The translations under genes were made by a program, and so were the position numbers. The notes below the pieces were generated by a model, which worked only from the letters and a program-made list of their open reading frames with translations, did not search any database and was not told where the DNA came from. Below are positions 42,359 through 51,870 of a stretch of DNA of 64,000 bases, piece after piece; the stretch's first letter is position 1; each line of letters starts with the position of its first letter. The DNA comes from Rhodothermus marinus. GTDB lineage: Bacteria > Bacteroidota > Rhodothermia > Rhodothermales > Rhodothermaceae. The stretch covers positions 425,501-489,500 of the forward strand of contig NZ_AP019797.1 of assembly GCF_009936275.1 (NCBI RefSeq), read 5' to 3'.

Positions 42359-43339
42359 GTGGAGCTGTTTGTCATTCCGCTGGGGACCGCTTCGGCCGTT
42401 CCTACCCGCACGCGGCATCTGTCGTCGGTGGCGCTCTGGCGGGCCGGCCGGCTGCTGCTGTTCGACTGCGGCGAGGGCACCCAGTACCGATTGCTGGCGG
42501 CCGAGCTCAAGGCCCCGCGCCTGGAGGCCATCTTCATCACGCATTTTCACGGGGACCACTTCTTCGGGCTGTTCGGCCTGCTGGCGACGCTGGCGATGCT
42601 GAACCGCACCGAACCGCTGGTGGTCGTGGGACCGGAGGGAATCGGACGCCTGATCGAGTCGATGCCCGGGCTGTCGGAGGCGGAGCGGGGCTTCCCGATT
42701 CGCTACGTGGAGCTGGCGGAGGGATTCGAACACGCGGTGGTGTTCGAGACAGCCGACTACGTGGTGACGGCGCGGCCGGTGGAGCACCGGGTGTTCACGG
42801 TGGGGTATCGGTTCGAGGAGCGCACGCGGCCGGGGCGTCTGCATGTGGAGCGGGCACGGGCGCTCGGGGTGACCGAACCCGAACAGTACCGAGCGCTCAA
42901 AGAAGGGCGTCCGGTGCGGGTGGGCGATCGGTGGGTGCGCCCCGAGGAGGTGCTCGGGCCGCCCATCCCGGGGCGTACGTTCGCCTACCTGACCGACACG
43001 CGTCCCTGCGAGAACGGCCGCCTGCTGGCCAAAGGGGTGGACCTGCTCTACCACGAGGCGACCTTCGGCGAAGTGCACCATGCGCTGGCCGTCGAACGCG
43101 GCCATGCCACCGCCCGCGAAGCGGCCGAACTGGCCCGGGCGGCCGGGGCGCGACGGCTGCTGCTCGGGCACTTCAGTGCCCGCTACGAAGACCCGGCGCC
43201 GCTGGTGGCCGAGGCCCGCGCCGTCTTCCCGAACACCGAAGCGGCCGAGGAATTGAAGCGCTACGTGCTGCCGCCGCACGCGCCGCGGCGGGCGGCCCTG
43301 CAGGCAACGGCCAACATGGCAGACGACCGTGAGCGATAA
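42359..43339 (+). CDS. rnz: Ribonuclease Z
   Basis: A 326-residue metallo-beta-lactamase-fold endonuclease that trims tRNA 3' trailers. It has FITHFHGDHFFGL (zinc ligands), HLSSVALWRAGRLLLFDCGEGTQ at the N-terminus, the exosite insertion in the middle, and the conserved TDTRPCEN and LYHEATF loops with LLGHFSARY near the C-terminus. It starts at GTG 42359, seven bases after the first ABC gene, and overlaps the second ABC gene by 11 bases, so three genes are coupled. Confidence 0.9.
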   Translation: MELFVIPLGTASAVPTRTRHLSSVALWRAGRLLLFDCGEGTQYRLLAAELKAPRLEAIFITHFHGDHFFGLFGLLATLAMLNRTEPLVVVGPEGIGRLIESMPGLSEAERGFPIRYVELAEGFEHAVVFETADYVVTARPVEHRVFTVGYRFEERTRPGRLHVERARALGVTEPEQYRALKEGRPVRVGDRWVRPEEVLGPPIPGRTFAYLTDTRPCENGRLLAKGVDLLYHEATFGEVHHALAVERGHATAREAAELARAAGARRLLLGHFSARYEDPAPLVAEARAVFPNTEAAEELKRYVLPPHAPRRAALQATANMADDRER

Positions 43340-45131
43340 AACGACACGCGACGAGGCGCCGGGACTGGACCGACGGCTGCTGTGGCGCCTGGCCGGCTAC
43401 CTGTGGCCCTACCGGGGCTGGGTGGCGCTGGCCTTCTGCACGGTCATGGCCGAGGCGTTTCTGGGACCGCTCCGGCCCAAACTGGTGCAGGTGGCCATCG
43501 ACCGCCATATCGTCGAAGGCGACTGGAGCGGCCTGCAGCAGATCATCCTGTTGCTTGTGGGCGTGCTCGTCGTGGAAGCGGCGCTGTCGTTCGTGAACGA
43601 CTACCTGACGCAATGGATCGGCCAGCGGGCGATCTACGACATTCGCACGAAGGTCTATCGTCACATTCAGCGCCAGTCGCTGCGGTTCTTCGACCGGACG
43701 CCCGTCGGGCGACTCATCACGCGCGTCACCAACGACGTCGAGTCGCTCAGCGACATGCTCTCGGCCGGCGTGGTGCGCATTCTGGGCGACCTGTTCCGGA
43801 TCGTCTTCATCGCTTCCTTCATGTTCATGCTGGAATGGCGGCTGGCGCTCGTGACGCTTGCGGTCATGCCGCTCATGATGGCGGCCGTGGCCTGGTTCCG
43901 GCGCAAGGTGCGGGAGCAGTACCGCGAGACGCGGCGTCAGATCGCCCGGCTGAACGCCTTCCTGCAGGAGCACATCGGCGGCATGAAGATCGTGCAACTC
44001 TTCAATCGCGAGGCCGAGGAGCTGCGCCGCTTCCGCGAGATCAACGACGCGCATCGCCAGGCCCAGATCAAGACGGTCTTCTACTTTGCGCTCTTCTGGC
44101 CAGCCGTGCAACTGGTCTCCGACACGGCGCTGGGGCTGGTGCTCTGGGTGGGGGGCCTGCGGGCGCTTGAAGGCACACTGACGCTCGGTGTGCTGATCGC
44201 GTTCATTCAGTACGTGCGCCAGTTCTTCGAGCCGATCCGCAACCTGTCGGACCAGTACAACATGCTGCAGAGTGCCATGGCCGGGGCCGAGCGCATCTTC
44301 GGATTGCTCGACCAGGACACGGCGCTGCCCGAGCCGGCCCGTCCCGTGCGCGTCGAACGCCTGCGCGGCCACATCGAATTCCGCAACGTCTGGTTCACCT
44401 ACGACGAGCTGCCGACCGACGGCCAGGAGCCCAACTGGGTACTGCGCGACGTCTCGTTCACCGTCGAGCCCGGCCAGCACCTGGCGATCGTGGGGGCCAC
44501 CGGTGCCGGCAAGACCACGATCATCAACCTGCTGCTGCGCTTCTATGACGTGCAGCGCGGCCAGATTCTGGTGGACGGCCACGACGTGCGCGACTACGCC
44601 CTGCGCGACCTGCGTCGCCACATCGGCCTGGTGCTGCAGGACGTGTTTCTTTTCTCCGGGACGGTGCTCGACAACATCACGCTGGGCGATCCGTCCATTC
44701 CTTTCGAAAAGGTGCAGGAAGCCGCCCGCCTGATCGGGGCCGATCGCTTCATTGAACGCCTGCCGAACGGTTACTTCCAGGACGTACGGGAGCGCGGGTT
44801 GACGCTTTCGCACGGCCAGCGCCAGCTCCTGTCGTTTGTGCGCGCGCTCGTCTACGATCCCGAGGTACTCGTGCTCGACGAGGCGACTTCCAGCGTCGAT
44901 ACCGAGACGGAGCAGCTCATCCAGCGGGCCATGGAGACGCTGCTGCGCGGGCGTACGGCCATCATCATTGCGCACCGACTCTCGACCATCCAGCACGCCG
45001 ATCAGATTCTGGTGATGCACCGGGGCGAAATCCGCGAGCGCGGCACCCATCAGGAGTTGCTGGCCCGCGACGGCCTCTACCGGAAGCTCTACGAGCTGCA
45101 GTTTATGGAGCAGGCCCGCTCGGCCGCCTGA
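43329..45131 (+). CDS. ABC exporter half-transporter (catalytic-site subunit)
   Basis: A 600-residue ABC exporter half. Walker A VGATGAGKTT, Q loop VLQDVF, signature LTLSHGQRQLL (His replaces Gly), Walker B VLVLDEATSSVD with the catalytic Glu, switch His in IAHRLST. With the first ABC gene this gives one normal and one degenerate ATP site, the TM287/288-LmrCD arrangement of heterodimers. It starts at GTG 43329, overlapping rnz by 11 bases. Confidence 0.88.
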   Translation: MSDKTTRDEAPGLDRRLLWRLAGYLWPYRGWVALAFCTVMAEAFLGPLRPKLVQVAIDRHIVEGDWSGLQQIILLLVGVLVVEAALSFVNDYLTQWIGQRAIYDIRTKVYRHIQRQSLRFFDRTPVGRLITRVTNDVESLSDMLSAGVVRILGDLFRIVFIASFMFMLEWRLALVTLAVMPLMMAAVAWFRRKVREQYRETRRQIARLNAFLQEHIGGMKIVQLFNREAEELRRFREINDAHRQAQIKTVFYFALFWPAVQLVSDTALGLVLWVGGLRALEGTLTLGVLIAFIQYVRQFFEPIRNLSDQYNMLQSAMAGAERIFGLLDQDTALPEPARPVRVERLRGHIEFRNVWFTYDELPTDGQEPNWVLRDVSFTVEPGQHLAIVGATGAGKTTIINLLLRFYDVQRGQILVDGHDVRDYALRDLRRHIGLVLQDVFLFSGTVLDNITLGDPSIPFEKVQEAARLIGADRFIERLPNGYFQDVRERGLTLSHGQRQLLSFVRALVYDPEVLVLDEATSSVDTETEQLIQRAMETLLRGRTAIIIAHRLSTIQHADQILVMHRGEIRERGTHQELLARDGLYRKLYELQFMEQARSAA

Positions 45132-45202
45132 GTCCTGCTTGTATTTTCCGGCCGGATGTTATATCATTGTTTATCGTCGAAAAACGATTTTTCAGGAAAA
45201 AC

Positions 45203-45556
45203 ATGGCCCGAAGCGAAACGAAACGATTCCTGCCGCCGGAGGAGCGCATGGCGGCGCTCATGCGGGCGCTGGGGCATCCGGCGCGAATTGCGATCCTGAA
45301 GCTGCTGGCCGAGCGGGGCGCCATGCCGTGCTTCGAGCTGGTGGAGGAGCTTCCGCTGGCTCAGGCGACCATCTCGCAACATCTGCGCACGCTGCGCGAG
45401 GTGGGGCTCATCACGTTCCAGACCGACGGACCACGCTCCTACTACCGCATCCGTCCCGAGGCGCTGCAGGAGCTCGACCGCGCCTTTCGCTTTCTCATGA
45501 TGCAACTGCGCCCGGCCCTTTCCCCCGAACCCGGCTTTCCCCCGAACGTCGCGTGA
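45203..45556 (+). CDS. ArsR-family transcriptional regulator
   Basis: A 117-residue winged-helix repressor: ALMRALGHPARIAILKLLAERGAMPCFELVEELPLAQATISQHLRTLREVGLI is the ArsR-type HTH. It lacks the classical ELCVCDL metal motif; a single Cys sits in the same helix region (MPCFEL). The start ATG 45203 has AGGAA before it. An AT-rich stretch with ATCGT/ACGAT half-sites (45176-45191) precedes the gene and could be its operator. Confidence 0.83.
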   Translation: MARSETKRFLPPEERMAALMRALGHPARIAILKLLAERGAMPCFELVEELPLAQATISQHLRTLREVGLITFQTDGPRSYYRIRPEALQELDRAFRFLMMQLRPALSPEPGFPPNVA

Positions 45557-45561
45557 AAGTC

Positions 45562-45891
45562 ATGGAGGCGACATTGGATCAGATTCGAACTGCAATTCGC
45601 GAGGTGTTCCAGGAGCATGGCCTGGAGCCTGATCAGATTCTGCTATTTGGTTCGCGGGCGCGGGGCACGGCCGGACCTTACAGCGACTGGGATGTGCTGA
45701 TCGTCACCTTCGAAGCATTGACGGTGCCTCAAAAAATGCAGCTCAGCCGGGAGATACGCCGACGGCTGGCCGCCGCGCTACTGGATGTCGATGTACTGAT
45801 CTTTTCTCAGAAAGAGGTTGCCCGGCTTAAAGAGGTACCGGGTACCGTCGTGCAGGCTGTGTTTACAGAAGGCAATGTTTTAAAGTTATGA
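45562..45891 (+). CDS. MNT-type nucleotidyltransferase, antitoxin-like
   Basis: A 109-residue minimal nucleotidyltransferase: LLFGSRARGTAGPYSDWDVLIV has the GSX10DXD active site and VDVLIF carries the third acidic residue. In MNT/HEPN systems this protein AMPylates and thereby neutralises the HEPN ribonuclease partner. Its stop overlaps the start of the HEPN gene by four bases. It is five bases downstream of the ArsR gene. Lower GC than its surroundings. Confidence 0.8.
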   Translation: MEATLDQIRTAIREVFQEHGLEPDQILLFGSRARGTAGPYSDWDVLIVTFEALTVPQKMQLSREIRRRLAAALLDVDVLIFSQKEVARLKEVPGTVVQAVFTEGNVLKL

Positions 45892-46295
45892 AAGAAGAAG
45901 TGCGTCTCTGGGTCATAAAAGCGATCGAAGACCTGAGGCTTATGACACACGAAATGCGTTTGCCTTCGGAGGAGGTGGTAACCAGCGGAGTTTGCTTTCA
46001 TGCGCAACAGTTTGTCGAGAAGTTGTTGAAGGCTTATCTGGTATCCCGGGGTATTGCCTTTGGGCGAACACACAATCTGGAATATTTGTTGGCCCGCTGT
46101 CAACAGGTGGATAAAGATTTCGCTCAGATCGAGGTGGGGAATTTGACAGATTATGCCGTTCAGGTCTGATATCCGGATGATTTCTATGCTCCTTCCTATG
46201 AGGAAGCATGACAGTGCTATGCGTTGGCATTGCAGATCAAGGAGTTCATGTGTGCAAAGCTTCCGGAATTGAAACAGCTGGGCGGTTCTTGTTAA
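45888..46295 (+). pseudogene. HEPN-domain toxin gene interrupted by two in-frame TGA codons
   Basis: The open part (45888-46169) encodes 93 residues of a HEPN protein (HAQQFVEKLLKAYLV and RTHNLEYLLARC). The frame continues past TGA 46167-46169 with YPDDFYAPSYEEA, hits TGA 46209-46211, and continues QCYALALQIKEFMCAKL to TAA 46295. Family proteins carry exactly this YPDDFY...EEA..CY.ALxIKEF end, with Arg at the first stop position. Two CGA-to-TGA changes would explain both. The truncated protein lacks the last helix, so the toxin is likely inactive. Sequencing error is the alternative. Confidence 0.75.
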
Positions 46296-46379
46296 CACCT
46301 CGTCACGTTTGGTGCGAAACCGTTGTCCCGGGAAAGTTCTCTCTTAAGAAGACCTGTCAACACCAACCCGGAGGCAACG

Positions 46380-47144
46380 ATGAAACTGCTGGCCATAAGC
46401 GATCTGCGCGAAGCGTTCGACTACATCGACCGGCTTCCCGAGGTCGTGCAGGAAGCTCGTATTGATGCTGTGCTTTTTGCCGGCGAGATTCTGCAGGCTG
46501 AGGCCCGCAAAGCCGAGTGGGAACGGGCCGTGCGCGAGCAACGGCCGCCGGATCGGGCCCGGCCTGAGGTGGTCGAGGAGCGCAGGAACGACGCCGAGTC
46601 GCTGATGACCTTCTTCCGGCGGCTGAATACGATCGGCGTGCCGGTGTACGTGATTCCAGGCCGGAACGACGCGCCGGAGCGTTTCTTCATGCAGGCCGCC
46701 TTCAACAGCGAGATCGTGACGCCGCATGTGCACATGGTGCACCGGAGCTTTGCGCCGCTGGGCGGCCGTTACATGGTGGCGGGCTTCGGTGGTGAGGTGA
46801 CCGTCGAAGCCCGGGATCACGAGTTCTTCCTGCGCTATCCGGGCTGGGAGGCGATTTTCTCGCTGGACTTTCTGCGGCACCTGGATCCGCCCAAGATTCT
46901 GCTGTTCTACACGGCGCCGGCCGATCGTTTCGAGGAACCGGCCGACCAGAGCGGTCCGGCCGCTGTGGCGCACCTGATCAAGACCTACGATCCGCACTTT
47001 GTGGTGTGTGCAGGCGTGGGCGGCCGCAAGGAAAAGAAGCAGCTGGGGAATACGCTGGTGGTCTTCCCCGGCTCGCTGGCCGAAGGCGACTACGCGATCA
47101 TCGACACGCGGGAGAAAGAGGTGGCCTTCGGGAATCTGCGATAA
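46380..47144 (+). CDS. Metallophosphoesterase-like protein with degenerate metal site
   Basis: A 254-residue calcineurin-fold protein. Expected motif positions are altered: KLLAISDLREAF in place of DxH, FAGEI in place of GD, PGRND in place of GNHD, and the last HGH-type segment reads GVGGRKEKKQL. With these His and Asp losses it may not bind two metals and could be a non-enzymatic relative. ATG 46380 has GGAGG in front; a terminator follows at 47162-47201. Divergence from the HEPN remnant upstream suggests separate expression. Confidence 0.65.
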   Translation: MKLLAISDLREAFDYIDRLPEVVQEARIDAVLFAGEILQAEARKAEWERAVREQRPPDRARPEVVEERRNDAESLMTFFRRLNTIGVPVYVIPGRNDAPERFFMQAAFNSEIVTPHVHMVHRSFAPLGGRYMVAGFGGEVTVEARDHEFFLRYPGWEAIFSLDFLRHLDPPKILLFYTAPADRFEEPADQSGPAAVAHLIKTYDPHFVVCAGVGGRKEKKQLGNTLVVFPGSLAEGDYAIIDTREKEVAFGNLR

Positions 47145-47161
47145 GTTGCGAAACGCACACG

Positions 47162-47201
47162 AACGCCGCGTCGCGCTGTCAGGCGACGTGGCGTTTTCTT
47201 T
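47162..47201 (+). terminator. Intrinsic terminator of the metallophosphoesterase-like gene
   Basis: Stem AACGCCGCGTCGC (47162-47174) with GCGACGTGGCGTT (47183-47195), one G-T pair, followed by TTTCTTT. Confidence 0.82.
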
Positions 47202-47250
47202 ATCTGTACGGGCCTTTGCTCAGAGGATCAGGAGCGTCTCCTGAGCCGCG

Positions 47251-47817
47251 CTACGAGGTCGGCGCCGCCAGCCCCAGCCGTTCGGCCTCGGCCTGCATGC
47301 CGGCGATCACGTGGGCGATGTGTTCTTCGAGCGGAAGGCCCAGCTCTTCGGCGCCCCGGTAGATGTCCTCGCGGCTGACGCCGGCCGCAAAGGCTTTGTC
47401 CTTGAGCTTCTTCTTGACGGATTTGACCGTCAGCCCTTCGAGCCGCGTGGGGCGCACGTAGGCCACGGCCGTGATGAAGCCCGCCAGCTCGTCGACGGCG
47501 AACAGCGCCCGGGCCAGAAGCGTGCGGCGCGGCGTGCCCGTGTAGTCGGCGTGGCCGAGGATGGCCTCGAGCATTTCTTCGGGATAGCCCAGCTCGCGGA
47601 GCACGCGCACACCCACGTACGGATGTTCCTCGGGCGTGGGATGGCGCTCGTAGTCCAGATCGTGCAGCAGACCCGTCATGCGCCAGAGCGTTTCATCTTC
47701 GCCGAAATGGCGAGCGTAGTGCGCCATGGCCGCTTCCACGGCATAGCCGTGGCGCCGGAGATTTTCCGATTGCGTCCACTCGTGAAAGAGCTTCAGGGCG
47801 TCTTCGTAGGTCGGCAT
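47251..47817 (-). CDS. HD-domain hydrolase
   Basis: A 188-residue cytosolic protein of the HD superfamily (HDIG type): RRHGYAVEAAMAHYARHFG supplies the first His, GLLHDLDYERHP the HD pair and VDELAGF a downstream Asp. These proteins are metal-dependent phosphohydrolases of nucleotides; substrate unknown. A small inverted repeat (TCAGGAG-CGT-CTCCTGA, 47228-47244) follows the stop. Three bases separate it from the downstream-oriented TIM-barrel gene, which precedes it in transcription. Confidence 0.8.
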   Translation of the reverse strand: MPTYEDALKLFHEWTQSENLRRHGYAVEAAMAHYARHFGEDETLWRMTGLLHDLDYERHPTPEEHPYVGVRVLRELGYPEEMLEAILGHADYTGTPRRTLLARALFAVDELAGFITAVAYVRPTRLEGLTVKSVKKKLKDKAFAAGVSREDIYRGAEELGLPLEEHIAHVIAGMQAEAERLGLAAPTS

Positions 47818-47820
47818 GGC

Positions 47821-48684
<864 letters not shown>

Positions 48685-48907
48685 GGCCTTTTATAAACCG
48701 GTCTGGTGAACGAAGCACCGTTAAAAAACGACATGATGGATTGTTGCGCAAGGGATCGGGAGAATTTATAAGGAGCCGCCCTGCGGGGCCTCATCGGATA
48801 GATGCCTTCTTTGTTATCTTGTAACGCCGAACCGTTGGGGCGCCGCCCATGGCCGGTGCACTCGGACGGCCTCTCTGTGCGCGATTTTCCAACGACAGGC
48901 GACTCGT

Positions 48908-51466
48908 ATGGAGTCCATCGTACTGGGCATCGTGGCCGTGCTGGTGCTGGGCGTGGGCGCTCAGTGGCTGGCCTGGCGTTTCCGCTTGCCTTCGATTCTG
49001 CTGCTACTCACCTTCGGATTTCTGGCCGGACCGGTAACCGGACTGCTGCCACCCGAGGCGTTGCAGGGCGACTGGGTGTTCGCGTTCGTTTCGCTTTCGA
49101 TCGGGATCATCCTGTTCGAGGGCGGACTGAACCTGCGGCTGTCGGAGCTGCGCGAGGTGGGCAAGGCCGTCCGCAACCTGATCACGATCGGGGTGCTGGT
49201 GACCTGGGTGCTGGCCGGACTGGCCGCCTACCACCTCGTCGGGCTGAATCCGAGCCTGTCCGTGCTGGTGGGCGCCATCCTGACGGTGACCGGACCGACC
49301 GTGGTCATTCCACTGCTACGCCACGTCCGACCTGCGGGGCGGGTGGGCGCCGTGGCCAAGTGGGAAGGGATCACGATCGACCCGGTGGGGGCCATTCTGG
49401 CCGTGCTCGTGCTGGAGACGATTCTGCTGCTGGAGGCGGCGCCGGGCGCGGGCGAGAGCCTGAGCGAAGCGGTCTGGCATGCCGTCGAGGGCCTGCTGCT
49501 GACCATCACGATCAGCGTGGGTATCAGTGTGCTGGGGGCGGCCCTGCTGATTCTGCTGCTCTACCGACGGCTCATCCCCGACTATCTGCAGAGCCCGATC
49601 GCACTGATGATCGTGGTGGCGACATTTGCGCTGTCGAACGTGCTGCAGGAAGAATCGGGCCTGCTGGAGGTTACGCTGCTGGGCATCATTCTGGCCAATC
49701 AGCGCTACGTGCCGGTGCGGCGCATCACGGAGTTCAAAGAGGACCTGCAGGTGCTTCTGATCTCCAGCCTGTTCATCGTGCTGAGCGCCCGTCTGGACAT
49801 CGAATCGCTGCGCTTCATCGAAGAGGAAGCTCTGCTGTTTCTGGCGGCGCTGGTGCTGGTGGTGCGGCCGGTGGCCGTGTGGATCTCGACGCTGGGCACG
49901 AACCTGAACTGGCGCGAAAAGGTGTTTCTGTCGTGGCTGGCGCCCCGCGGGATCGTGGCGGCGGCCGTGGCCTCGCTGTTCGCCTTTCGCATGGAGGCCG
50001 TCTATCCGGGCCAGGCACAGACCATCGTACCGCTCGTCTTTCTGGTGATCGTGGGCACCGTCGCGCTCTACGGATTGACGATCGCACCGCTGGCCCGCTT
50101 CCTGAAACTGGCCGATCCGAACCCGCAGGGCGTGCTGATTCTGGGCGCTCACCTGTGGGCGCGGCGCCTGGCGACGGTCCTGCGCGATCTGGGCTTCAAG
50201 GTGCTCCTGATCGACTCGAATGCCGACAACATTGCGCGGGCGCGACGGGCCCGGCTACCGGCAGCCCGGGTGAACGCGCTCTCGGAAGAGGTGCTGGACG
50301 AGCTGGATCTGAGCGGCATCGGGTATTTTCTGGCGCTGACGCCCAACGACGAGGTGAACGCCCTGGCGGCGCTGCACTTCGCCGAGGTGTTCGACAGCAC
50401 CTCGGTTTTTCAGCTGGCCATGCGTTCGGAAGACGGCGAGCAGGACTTGCCCGCCCACCTGCGGGGACGGCCGCTCTTCGGCGGGAAGGTCACCTATGCG
50501 ACGCTCACCGAGCGCTTCAACCAGGGCGGGGAAATCCGGGTGATCGAGCTTTCCGAGAAGCTGACCTACGAGGCACTACTGGAGGAGTACGAGAACGATC
50601 TGATCTTGCTCTTCGTGGTGCGGGGCAACGAGCTGCTTGTCCATGCCGAGGAGGGACAGCTCACGCCGCAGCCCGGCGACAAGGTGGTGGTGTTTCTGCC
50701 GCCGCGGGCCCGCGAAAAAGAGGAGGTCGAGGCGGTTTCGTTCGAGCAGCTTGTCACGCGGGCCTTCGTGCGCGATCTGGACCGCTGCGCGCCGTTCGAG
50801 GAGCTGGTCGAGGACGTCTCGGCGCTGCTGGCGCAGCGGTTGCCGGTGACGGCCGCCCGCCTGAGCCGGGGCTTTCTCGACGGCGCCCGCTACGGGTTGA
50901 TGCCGATCACGCACGGCGTGGCGCTGGCGCACCTGCGCGTGCCCGAGATCGAGGAGCCCGAACTGCTGCTGGTGCGCTGCCGCGAGGGCGTACAGATCAC
51001 CGTCGACGGCGAGGCCGTGGAGGCGCCAGCCTCGGGCCAGCCGGAGACGGTCTATGCCATACTGTTTCTGGTCAGTCCCGAGGAAAACCCCGGCAAGCAC
51101 CTGCGCACGCTCGCCTACCTGGCCTCACGGATCGACGAGCCCGACTTCCTGGAGCGCTGGCGCAACGCCGCTGACGAGCTGGAACTGAAGGCGACGCTGC
51201 TGGACCCCGAACACTTCCTGATGCTGACGCTACGCGCCGACGACGAGACGGCCGCGTGGATCGGCCACGACGTGGACGAACTGGAACTCCCGCCCTCGTG
51301 CCAGGTGGCGCTGGTGCAGCGCCAGCAGAAACGCTTCGTGCCGGGGCCGTACACGCAGCTGCAGGAAGGGGATCGGCTGATTCTCATCGGCGAGGCGTCC
51401 GCCATCCGGTCCCTCCGCCAGCGCTTCCCCTCCGCCCGCCCCACTTCCGCCTCGGTGGAGAGATGA
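48908..51466 (+). CDS. Cation:proton antiporter with RCK and EIIA-like domains
   Basis: An 852-residue CPA-type (NhaP2/KefB-like) antiporter. About twelve helices up to residue 400 (ILFEGGLNLRLSEL, TVTGPTVVIPLL and EGITIDPVGAI include the ion-site Asp); a TrkA-N/RCK NAD-binding domain follows (VLILGAHLWARRLATVLRDLGFKVLLID) with a TrkA-C part. About residues 640-760 resemble a fructose-type PTS EIIA domain (ITHGVALAHLRVPEI with the phosphorylatable-type His), and a second TrkA-C-like domain closes the protein (YTQLQEGDRLILIG). Likely Na+ or K+ exchange controlled by nucleotide and perhaps phosphorylation. Confidence 0.85.
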   Translation: MESIVLGIVAVLVLGVGAQWLAWRFRLPSILLLLTFGFLAGPVTGLLPPEALQGDWVFAFVSLSIGIILFEGGLNLRLSELREVGKAVRNLITIGVLVTWVLAGLAAYHLVGLNPSLSVLVGAILTVTGPTVVIPLLRHVRPAGRVGAVAKWEGITIDPVGAILAVLVLETILLLEAAPGAGESLSEAVWHAVEGLLLTITISVGISVLGAALLILLLYRRLIPDYLQSPIALMIVVATFALSNVLQEESGLLEVTLLGIILANQRYVPVRRITEFKEDLQVLLISSLFIVLSARLDIESLRFIEEEALLFLAALVLVVRPVAVWISTLGTNLNWREKVFLSWLAPRGIVAAAVASLFAFRMEAVYPGQAQTIVPLVFLVIVGTVALYGLTIAPLARFLKLADPNPQGVLILGAHLWARRLATVLRDLGFKVLLIDSNADNIARARRARLPAARVNALSEEVLDELDLSGIGYFLALTPNDEVNALAALHFAEVFDSTSVFQLAMRSEDGEQDLPAHLRGRPLFGGKVTYATLTERFNQGGEIRVIELSEKLTYEALLEEYENDLILLFVVRGNELLVHAEEGQLTPQPGDKVVVFLPPRAREKEEVEAVSFEQLVTRAFVRDLDRCAPFEELVEDVSALLAQRLPVTAARLSRGFLDGARYGLMPITHGVALAHLRVPEIEEPELLLVRCREGVQITVDGEAVEAPASGQPETVYAILFLVSPEENPGKHLRTLAYLASRIDEPDFLERWRNAADELELKATLLDPEHFLMLTLRADDETAAWIGHDVDELELPPSCQVALVQRQQKRFVPGPYTQLQEGDRLILIGEASAIRSLRQRFPSARPTSASVER

Positions 51467-51531
51467 TGCGGGAAACCGGTAACACTCCAATTCGTGCCAG
51501 TACCCTGGAGATGAGGTGATGGGAGAAGGTT

Positions 51532-51870
51532 ATGCAAACGAATACGGTTGAACTTGCAGAAGTCCTCCGGCAGGCCGTTGCCATTCTAAAAGCTTTCGGC
51601 GTTCGAAAGGTTGTTTTATTTGGGTCGGCGGCACGCGGTAAGCCGGAGATATCCTTGCAGCTCGGAGATCTTGATCTTGCCTGCGAGGGATTGCCAGCTA
51701 CGCGTTTTTTTGAGGCACTGGGGCGTCTGCTTCGTACGCTTCCCATACCGGTAGATCTGATCGATCTGGAAGACCCGGCCTTACCACAGACACTTCGTGC
51801 CAGGGTTTTACAGGAGGGGATCATACTTTATGAGGAAGACACACCTGATGCGGCTTCGGTCGGAAATTGA
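51532..51870 (+). CDS. MntA-type nucleotidyltransferase antitoxin
   Basis: A 112-residue minimal nucleotidyltransferase: VVLFGSAARGKPEISLQLGDLDLAC has the GS and DxD elements, with three more residues than usual between them, and VDLIDLED carries the third acid. With the following HepT gene it forms a HepT/MntA toxin-antitoxin module, in which MntA AMPylates the toxin's tyrosine. GGGAGAAGG precedes the ATG. The 3' end overlaps the HepT start by 41 bases. AT-richer than flanking genes. Confidence 0.83.
   Translation: MQTNTVELAEVLRQAVAILKAFGVRKVVLFGSAARGKPEISLQLGDLDLACEGLPATRFFEALGRLLRTLPIPVDLIDLEDPALPQTLRARVLQEGIILYEEDTPDAASVGN
51812..51819 (+). promoter_or_regulatory. Ribosome binding site of HepT
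   Basis: AGGAGGGG lies ten bases before ATG 51830, inside the end of the MntA-like gene. It decides the HepT start over ATG 51848. Confidence 0.6.

Noticed and set aside
46167-46211. Selenocysteine or programmed UGA read-through in the HEPN gene
   Set aside because: Family members have arginine at the first position, no SECIS-like hairpin follows either TGA, and two separate CGA-to-TGA changes explain it more simply.
48802-51174. A 790-codon frame overlapping the antiporter in another phase
   Set aside because: Composition is Gly/Arg/Ala-rich without domains, while the competing frame has clear antiporter and RCK motifs.
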